DNA of 10,782 bases from NCBI GenBank assembly GCA_017307315.1, contig JAFKFF010000070.1, positions 1 to 10,782 of the forward strand, read 5' to 3'. Below the pieces are notes generated by a model. It had not been told where the DNA came from. It did not search any database and saw only the letters and a program-made list of their open reading frames with translations. The translations under genes and the position numbers were made by a program. Source of the DNA: Alphaproteobacteria bacterium (GTDB lineage: Bacteria; Pseudomonadota; Alphaproteobacteria; Micropepsales; Micropepsaceae). Shown in pieces: positions 5,967-10,782 of this stretch. Numbering within the stretch: the stretch's first letter is position 1; every line of letters starts with the position of its first letter.

Positions 5967-7166
5967 ATGACCGATCTGCCGCCGGGGCCTTTCGCGCGCC
6001 TGGCCACGCTTCTGGGAGACGAAAAACCGGGCAAGCCGCCGATCAATCTGTCCATCGGCGATCCCAGCGGAACCGTGCCGGATTTCATCGCCGAGGCGCT
6101 TCGGAAAGAAGCGGCGCGCTTTGGAAATTATCCCGCCATCATCGGCACGGAAGACTGGCGCGAGGCGGCCGCGGGCTGGCTCAACCGGCGCTTCGAACTG
6201 GGAGAGGCGATCCGCCCCGACAGCCATGTGCTGCCTTTGAACGGTACGCGCGAAGGCCTGTTCAGCACGCTGTTCCCGCTTTTGCCCAGGACGAAGGCGG
6301 GTACCAAGCCGATGGTGGGCATGCCCAATCCCTTCTATCAAGTCTATGCCGCCGCCGCGCTGGGCACCGGCGCGGAACCCCTTTATGTGCCCGCCACCGC
6401 GCGGAGCGGTTTTCTGCCCGATTATGCGGGCCTTCCCGAAGACGCGCTGCGAAGGCTGGCGGCGGTTTACATCTGTTCGCCGTCCAATCCCGAAGGCGCC
6501 ACGGCGGACGAATGTTATTGGGAAAAACTGTTCGACCTGGCGGACCGCCACGATTTCATCGTGCTGGCGGACGAATGCTATGCCGACATTTATTTTGGCG
6601 CGCCGCCGGTCTCGGCCCTCACCGCCCGCTTCAAGCAGCATGGCGATTTTCGTCGCCTTCTCACCTTCCATTCGCTGTCCAAGCGCTCGGGTCTTCCGGG
6701 CCTGCGCTCCGGGATGGTGGCGGGCGATCCCGACCTGATCGCGCGCGCCCGCGCCTTTCGCAACGTGGCGGGGCCGCAGATGCCCGGGCCGATCCAGGCC
6801 GCTTCGGCCGCCGCCTGGCGCGACGAGGCCCATGTCGCCGCCAACCGCGCCGCTTATGCGCAGAAGATGGCGCTGGCCGAGCGCGTTCTGGGCAATCGCG
6901 TCCGCGCGCCGGCGGGCGGCTTCTTCCTCTGGCTCCCCACCCCCAACGGGGAGGAAACCGCCCTTGGCCTGTGGCGGGAGGAGGGGGTCAAGGTCCTGCC
7001 CGGCGCCTATATGGGGCGGGAAATTGAGGCGGGAAAAACCCAGTCAAACCCTGGATTTTCCTATGTCCGGATCGCACTCGTTAGCGATTTGTCAACCATT
7101 ATGACCGCACTCGAAAGGGTGAATAATTTCTTGGGCAACCATGATGCCCAAGGGCAGTCGAACTAG
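5967..7166 (+). CDS. dapC: Succinyldiaminopimelate transaminase (DapC-type, PLP-dependent)
   Basis: DapC transfers an amino group from glutamate to N-succinyl-2-amino-6-ketopimelate in the succinylase branch of lysine/meso-diaminopimelate synthesis, in the cytoplasm. From the ATG the protein has 399 residues, the usual length. Fold-type I aminotransferase landmarks are present: [10 protein letters not shown] near the start, [14 protein letters not shown] (about 119-132), SPSNPEG with the PLP-contacting Asn (about 174), [11 protein letters not shown] with Asp202 and Tyr205, the PLP lysine (about 239) in [14 protein letters not shown], and the carboxylate-binding Arg (about 368) in YVRIAL. NPFYQVY, DECYxxIYF and SLSKRSxxPGLRSG together resemble DapC more than generic AspC-like enzymes, but a related class I aminotransferase is possible. 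The start is uncertain: TTG at 5952 or 5964 is in frame, and no ribosome binding site is seen. Element copy C begins at the last base of the stop codon. Confidence 0.8.
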   Translation: MTDLPPGPFARLATLLGDEKPGKPPINLSIGDPSGTVPDFIAEALRKEAARFGNYPAIIGTEDWREAAAGWLNRRFELGEAIRPDSHVLPLNGTREGLFSTLFPLLPRTKAGTKPMVGMPNPFYQVYAAAALGTGAEPLYVPATARSGFLPDYAGLPEDALRRLAAVYICSPSNPEGATADECYWEKLFDLADRHDFIVLADECYADIYFGAPPVSALTARFKQHGDFRRLLTFHSLSKRSGLPGLRSGMVAGDPDLIARARAFRNVAGPQMPGPIQAASAAAWRDEAHVAANRAAYAQKMALAERVLGNRVRAPAGGFFLWLPTPNGEETALGLWREEGVKVLPGAYMGREIEAGKTQSNPGFSYVRIALVSDLSTIMTALERVNNFLGNHDAQGQSN

Positions 7167-7293
7167 GCCGTGCCCCTCCTCGCCCCGCGCATGCGCTGGC
7201 GGGGGAGGTGGCCGTAGCAGGCTCTCGAGCCTGCGAAGGCCAGGGGGGAGATATACGAGGCTGCTTTGCAGCCGAGCAGACAGTTGGGGGTCA
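7166..7293 (-). repeat. Palindromic intergenic element, copy C (inverted, longer)
   Basis: Read on the minus strand, this copy starts TGACCCCC (7293-7286), reaches GTCT (7281-7278) and ends GGGCACGGCC (7175-7166), the same ends as copy B. Segments of 15 (7195-7209) and 12 bases (7183-7194) are exact reverse complements of copy B 4534-4548 and 4556-4567, with 7 bases missing between them. In place of hairpin 1 it has about 70 bases with two other hairpins: TGGCC-GTA-GCAGGCT, CTCG loop, AGCCTGC-GAA-GGCCA (7209-7242), and GGCTGC-TTT-GCAGCC (7259-7273). It occupies most of the dapC-ftsK gap and rules out coding use of the open frame extending upstream of ftsK. Confidence 0.8.
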
Positions 7294-7347
7294 AAAAAGA
7301 ACATGAGTCACGGCGGCGTTTATCATCCTCGCGTCAAGGGCGGCGCC

Positions 7348-9744
7348 ATGAGCGACGCGCTGGCGGAAGCGCGCGCCGCGATGGCGCGGCTGGCGCGCAC
7401 GGCGGCGCTGCGCGGGGCGGGCCTTCTTCTTTTCGCTTGCGCCTGTGCCGCCCTGCTGGCGCTGATCACCCATCACGCCGACGATGCCAGCCTGAACAAT
7501 GCCAATGGCCGCCCCGTATCCAACCTGCTAGGCCCCTTGGGCGCGGTGGGGTCGGATCTGCTGCTGCAGACATTCGGCTTCGCCGCCGTGGCGTTTCTCG
7601 CCCCGCCCGCTTGCTGGGGATGGCGCGCGCTGTCGGGCAAAGCTTTGCGCCACGCGATGTGGCGGCTTCTGGCCTGGCCGCTCGGCACCTTGATCGTCGC
7701 CGCCGGCTTCGGGATCTTTCCGGCGCCGCAAAGCCTGCCCGCCGGATCGGGCGGCATGATCGGCCTCGCCGCCGCGGGCCTTTCCGCCCATGCCGGCCAG
7801 GTTTATGGCCATCCCTGGATCGGCACGGTCCTGCCGCTCTTTCTGCTGCTGGCCGGCCTGCCGCTTGCCTTTCTCGCCACCGGCATCCGCTTCAGCGCCT
7901 TCCTGCGCGGCAGCGCCAACACCGCCGCCGCCCTGTGGTGGCTGGGCGGCAAGGCCTCGAAAGTGAAACTGCCGAAACTCAAGACGGCCGGCCGCGCCAG
8001 CAACGAGGACCGGGACGAAGACGAGAATTACGATCACGAAGAGGACGAAGAGCATAGCGAGGACGAAGACGACGACAGCGGCGACGGCTATCACCTGGAT
8101 GTGAGGCCCGAGCCCATCGCCGCCGCCAAGCTGGCGGAGCGGCGCGAAAGCCGCGTCAAGCGCGACGAAGCCCGCCGTGCCCCGGCCAACCCCAAGCGTT
8201 CCAAGCAGCCCGCCCTCAACCTCGCCAGCGGCGAATATCAGCTGCCCGCGCTGGGTCTTCTCGCCGAGCCCACGCCGGTCGCCGACAATCACGGCCTTTC
8301 CGACGAGGCGCTGGAAGAAAATGCCCGCATGCTGGAAGCGGTGCTGGTGGATTTCGGCGTCAAGGGCCGCATCACCGCCGTGCGCCCGGGCCCCGTCGTC
8401 ACACTCTATGAGTTCGAACCCGCGGCGGGCGTCAAATCCTCGCGCGTGATTTCCCTGGCCGACGATGTCGCCCGCTCCATGTCGGCGGTGTCGGCGCGCG
8501 TGGCGGTGATCTCGGGCCGCAACGTGATCGGCATCGAGCTTCCCAATCACATCCGCGAGACCGTGTTCCTGCGCGAGCTGCTCTCCTCCGGCGATTACGA
8601 GAAGGCGCGCGCGCCACTCACCCTGGCCTTGGGAAAAACCATCGGCGGCGAGCCGGTGATGGCGGATCTGGCCAAGATGCCCCACTTGCTGGTGGCGGGC
8701 ACCACCGGCTCGGGCAAGTCGGTCGGCCTCAACACCATGATCCTGTCCCTGCTCTATCGCATGGCGCCGGAGCAATGCCGCCTGATCATGATCGATCCCA
8801 AGATGCTGGAATTGTCGGTTTATGACGGCATTCCCCACCTGCTGGCGCCTGTCGTCACCGATCCGCGCAAGGCGGTGGTGGCGCTGAAATGGGCGGTGCG
8901 CGAGATGGAAGACCGCTACCGCAAGATGTCCAAGCTGGGCGTGCGCGGCGTGGAAGCCTTCAACGACCGCGTCCGCAAGGCCAAGGAAAAAGGCGAGACT
9001 CTCAAGCGCACGGTGCAGACCGGCTTCGACCGCGAGACCGGCAAGCCGATCTATGAGGACGAGATGCTGGAACTCGACCACATGCCCTTCATCGTGGTTG
9101 TGGTGGACGAAGTCGCCGACCTGATGATGATCTCGGGCAAGGAGATCGAAGGCGCGGTGCAGCGCCTGGCGCAGATGGCGCGCGCCGCCGGCATTCACTT
9201 GATCGCCGCGACCCAGCGCCCCTCGGTGGATGTGATCACTGGCACCATCAAGGCGAATTTCCCGACCCGCATCTCGTTCCAGGTCACCTCCAAGATCGAC
9301 AGCCGCACCATTCTGGGCGAACAGGGCGCCGAACAGCTGCTGGGCCAGGGCGACATGCTCTATATGGCGGCGGGCGGGCGCATCCGCCGCGTGCACGGCC
9401 CCTTCGTCTCCGATCACGAGGTCGAGGATGTGGTGAAATTCCTCAAGACCCAGGGCACGCCGGAATATCTGGACGCCGTGACCGAAGAGCCGGACGAGGG
9501 CGGCGACGATCCCTATGCCGGCATGATGGGCGGCAATGGCGAGTCCGGCGACGACCTCTACGACAAGGCGCTCGCCGTGGTGGCGCGGGACAAGAAAGCC
9601 TCCACCTCCTATATCCAGCGGCGGCTGCAAATCGGCTACAACCGCGCCGCCAGCCTGATCGAGCGCATGGAGCAGGACGGCGTCATCTCCGCCCCCAACC
9701 ATAAGGGCGTGCGCGAGGTCCTTCTCCCCGACCACGATCATTAG
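7348..9744 (+). CDS. ftsK: DNA translocase FtsK
   Basis: FtsK is a septum-anchored hexameric DNA pump that moves and helps resolve chromosome termini at division. The chain has 798 residues from this ATG. The N-terminal part has about four hydrophobic helices (about 22-40, 74-92, 105-124, 158-178). A linker of roughly 110 residues includes a very acidic run (about 219-247) followed by a basic run (about 261-287). The alpha/beta motor starts near 320, with Walker A GTTGSGKS (451-458) and Walker [10 protein letters not shown] (583-591), then [25 protein letters not shown] conserved text. The C-terminal winged-helix gamma domain (about 735-797, [20 protein letters not shown]) should read polar DNA motifs and contact XerD. 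ATG 7303 is an alternative start (813 residues); 7348 is preferred for its nearby AAGGGCGG. The last 12 codons are repeated downstream. Confidence 0.95.
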   Translation: MSDALAEARAAMARLARTAALRGAGLLLFACACAALLALITHHADDASLNNANGRPVSNLLGPLGAVGSDLLLQTFGFAAVAFLAPPACWGWRALSGKALRHAMWRLLAWPLGTLIVAAGFGIFPAPQSLPAGSGGMIGLAAAGLSAHAGQVYGHPWIGTVLPLFLLLAGLPLAFLATGIRFSAFLRGSANTAAALWWLGGKASKVKLPKLKTAGRASNEDRDEDENYDHEEDEEHSEDEDDDSGDGYHLDVRPEPIAAAKLAERRESRVKRDEARRAPANPKRSKQPALNLASGEYQLPALGLLAEPTPVADNHGLSDEALEENARMLEAVLVDFGVKGRITAVRPGPVVTLYEFEPAAGVKSSRVISLADDVARSMSAVSARVAVISGRNVIGIELPNHIRETVFLRELLSSGDYEKARAPLTLALGKTIGGEPVMADLAKMPHLLVAGTTGSGKSVGLNTMILSLLYRMAPEQCRLIMIDPKMLELSVYDGIPHLLAPVVTDPRKAVVALKWAVREMEDRYRKMSKLGVRGVEAFNDRVRKAKEKGETLKRTVQTGFDRETGKPIYEDEMLELDHMPFIVVVVDEVADLMMISGKEIEGAVQRLAQMARAAGIHLIAATQRPSVDVITGTIKANFPTRISFQVTSKIDSRTILGEQGAEQLLGQGDMLYMAAGGRIRRVHGPFVSDHEVEDVVKFLKTQGTPEYLDAVTEEPDEGGDDPYAGMMGGNGESGDDLYDKALAVVARDKKASTSYIQRRLQIGYNRAASLIERMEQDGVISAPNHKGVREVLLPDHDH

Positions 9745-9830
9745 GCAGGCACGCCCTCCTTTGTCCTATTGCGCGCATCCGCGCGCGGGGGCGTGCGCGA
9801 GGTCCTGCTCCCCGACCACGATCACTAGGC
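9705..9830 (+). repeat. Partial duplication of the ftsK 3' end
   Basis: Bases 9705-9746 and 9789-9830 match at 40 of 42 positions with an 84-base period. Both encode [12 protein letters not shown] followed by TAG. The two differences (T/G at 9723/9807 and T/C at 9741/9825) are third-position changes that leave the peptide unchanged. The second copy has no ftsK-like coding sequence before it: its upstream frame does not continue as SAPNHK. It is therefore a detached gene end. Confidence 0.9.
9749..9796 (+). other. Two-tier stem-loop directly after the ftsK stop
   Basis: An 8-bp outer stem (GCACGCCC at 9749-9756 with GGGCGTGC at 9789-9796) encloses a 6-bp inner stem (GCGCGC at 9771-9776 with GCGCGC at 9781-9786, loop ATCC). 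The right outer arm is the first eight bases of the duplicated ftsK end. No T run follows, so it could be a weak terminator or a by-product of the duplication. Confidence 0.5.
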
Positions 9831-9885
9831 GCTGCGGGCGATTTCGCGTAAAAATCTTGCCGCCGCAGCCGGGCGGGGAGAGCGC

Positions 9886-10364
9886 ATGTCCTATATCGAC
9901 AAATCGCTGGGAGATGGAGAGACCATCATCACCCGCGGCCGGTTTCATTGGCTCTACGATCTGGGCGCCTGGACGCAGCTCCTGATACCGGCGGCGCTGC
10001 TGGTGGGCATTCTCAGCTGGAGCAGCCGCCAGCCCGGCTTCCTGGAACGAACAAACCCCGTCTTCTGGACCACCGCCCCACCAGCCACCGCTTCGTGGAG
10101 AAGCATGGCGTGCTGTCGATGCATACCAACGAGATCGCGCTTCCCAACATCGAAGGCGTCAAGGTGCGCCAGAGCTTCCTTGGGCGCATCTTCGGTTATG
10201 GCACGGTTCGCATCGAAGGCACCGGGGTCGATGCGGTGGTCACGCCGGATATCGCCGATCCGGTCGGCTTCGTGCGCGCCATCCAGACCGCCAAGGAGCA
10301 TGTCGCGCAGCGTTTCGAGCAGCAGCGCCAGCCCAGTCTCAGCCCGCCTCCGCCAGAGGCGTAG
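9886..10364 (+). pseudogene. Frameshifted membrane PH-domain (bPH2/DUF304-like) protein
   Basis: A clear ribosome binding site (GGGGAG, 5 bases before) precedes ATG 9886. The first frame gives MSYIDKSLGDGETIITRGRF, then one hydrophobic helix (about 27-46), and stays plausible up to VFWTT (to 10074). The family pattern then resumes in a different frame from 10080: TSHRFVEKHGVLSMHTNEIA, then LPNIEGVKVRQSFLGRIFGYGTVRIEGTG, ending at TAG 10362-10364. This is the bacterial PH-like module found in YdbS/DUF304 proteins. Where relatives normally have about four residues (like EIAV) between WTT and TSHR, only the five bases GCCCC remain, which fits a 7-base deletion. The second membrane helix usual in this family is also not visible in any frame. 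Without the shift the product would be about 155-160 residues. A sequencing error could mimic the shift but less easily the missing helix. Confidence 0.75.
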
Positions 10365-10782
10365 CGGCGGTGGCAGGAAAACGCACCATGGCGCGGGTGC
10401 CCGAACCCCGCGCGCTTTCGAAGCTCAAGCGTCCGCCATGCAGTTCGATCAGCGCCTTGGTGAGGGGAAGGCCCAGGCCGGTTCCCTCATAGCGGCGTTC
10501 CAGCCGGTTATCGACCTGGCCGAACGGCGTCAGCGCCACCGTCACATCGTCCGGTGACATGCCGATGCCGCTGTCGCCCACGGTGACGGTGACGCCGGTG
10601 GCGTCCTGACGTGCCTCGACCCAGACCCGCCCGCCCCCGGGCGTGAACTTGATCGCGTTGGACAGCAGATTGAGGAAGATCTGGCGCAGCTTGGCCGGGT
10701 CGCCCTTCAAGGGAAGGCCGGCATCCGCTCCCCGCATGGCGAAATCGAGCCCCGCCCCCGCCGCCTGCTCGCCCACCATGAC
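10339..10782 (-). CDS. Sensor histidine kinase, C-terminal ATPase domain (partial)
   Basis: This is the 3' part of a minus-strand gene that continues beyond the right edge; the frame is still open at 10782, so the visible Met at 10777-10779 is not a start. The 147 visible residues are a complete HATPase_c module: N box NLLSNAIKFTPGG, G1 box DSGIGMSPDDV, F box PFGQVDN, G2 box EGTGLGLPLTKALIELHGG, then SARGSGTRAMVRFP. The dimerisation and phospho-accepting histidine domain and any sensor domain lie outside the window. The spacing and wording resemble PAS-containing kinases of the PleC/DivJ/PdhS type common in Alphaproteobacteria, but a specific name is not supportable. Its stop (10339-10341) lies 26 bases inside the 3' end of the convergent PH-domain pseudogene. 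The stretch after the G2 region ends in a short Ala/Pro tail (ATAATPLAEAG). Confidence 0.9.
   Translation of the reverse strand, partial: VMVGEQAAGAGLDFAMRGADAGLPLKGDPAKLRQIFLNLLSNAIKFTPGGGRVWVEARQDATGVTVTVGDSGIGMSPDDVTVALTPFGQVDNRLERRYEGTGLGLPLTKALIELHGGRLSFESARGSGTRAMVRFPATAATPLAEAG

Noticed and set aside
7130..7152. Hairpin CTTGGGC/GCCCAAG inside the end of dapC
   Set aside because: A 7-bp stem with a 9-base loop lies within coding sequence before the stop and has no T run; too weak to call a regulatory site.
7141..7347. Upstream extension of the ftsK frame
   Set aside because: The extension overlaps the dapC end and is made entirely of repeat element copy C plus a short spacer, and its peptide is basic and glycine-rich without homology to FtsK N-termini.
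7528..9741. Minus-strand open frame of 737 codons opposite ftsK
   Set aside because: Antisense shadow produced by strong third-position GC bias; composition is repetitive (His, Arg, Gly, Ala) and no domain is recognisable, whereas the plus strand is clearly FtsK.

Overview
The window is GC-rich chromosomal DNA, tightly packed, with codon use strongly biased to G/C at third positions. The proteins (FtsK with a C-terminal gamma domain, an AFG1/ZapE-type ATPase, a UbiH/COQ6-type hydroxylase, a DapC-type transaminase, a PleC/DivJ-like kinase core) fit an alphaproteobacterium, possibly near Micropepsales/Rhizomicrobium. The lineage is an inference from protein style and gene order, not a measurement.

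Layout. Positions 1-232 hold two direct copies of a 105-bp block at a 127-bp period. Each copy carries what looks like the 3' end of an upstream gene plus a perfect 12-bp-stem terminator. After about 115 gene-free bases and a bidirectional terminator (349-380) comes a divergent pair of small exported proteins of unknown function (380-964 minus, 1119-1448 plus). A plus-strand run follows: asd (1529-2548), a one-base-overlapping DUF1330 gene (2548-2835), zapE (2948-4030) and a small membrane-anchored protein (4091-4498). A UbiH-family ubiquinone hydroxylase (4596-5819) lies on the minus strand, convergent with that run and divergent from dapC (5967-7166), which is followed by ftsK (7348-9744). 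The right edge is disturbed: the last 12 codons of ftsK recur 84 bp downstream, then come a frameshifted membrane PH-domain gene (9886-10364) and, convergent and overlapping it, the C-terminal ATPase domain of a sensor histidine kinase that runs off the window.

Functionally, asd and dapC are two steps of the lysine/meso-diaminopimelate route that feeds peptidoglycan, while zapE and ftsK act at the division septum. The window is therefore weighted towards cell-wall precursor supply and division, with ubiquinone synthesis alongside.

The most unusual signal is not a gene. Three intergenic stretches (2844-2930, 4496-4583, and 7166-7293 in reverse) are copies of one palindromic element. Each lies against or overlaps the stop codon of a plus-strand gene. 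Two copies share a 27-nt hairpin that differs at only two positions, and those two positions pair with each other (T-A in one copy, C-G in the other), a compensatory change pointing to a conserved folded structure. I did not find a defence system, prophage, CRISPR array, tRNA or rRNA.
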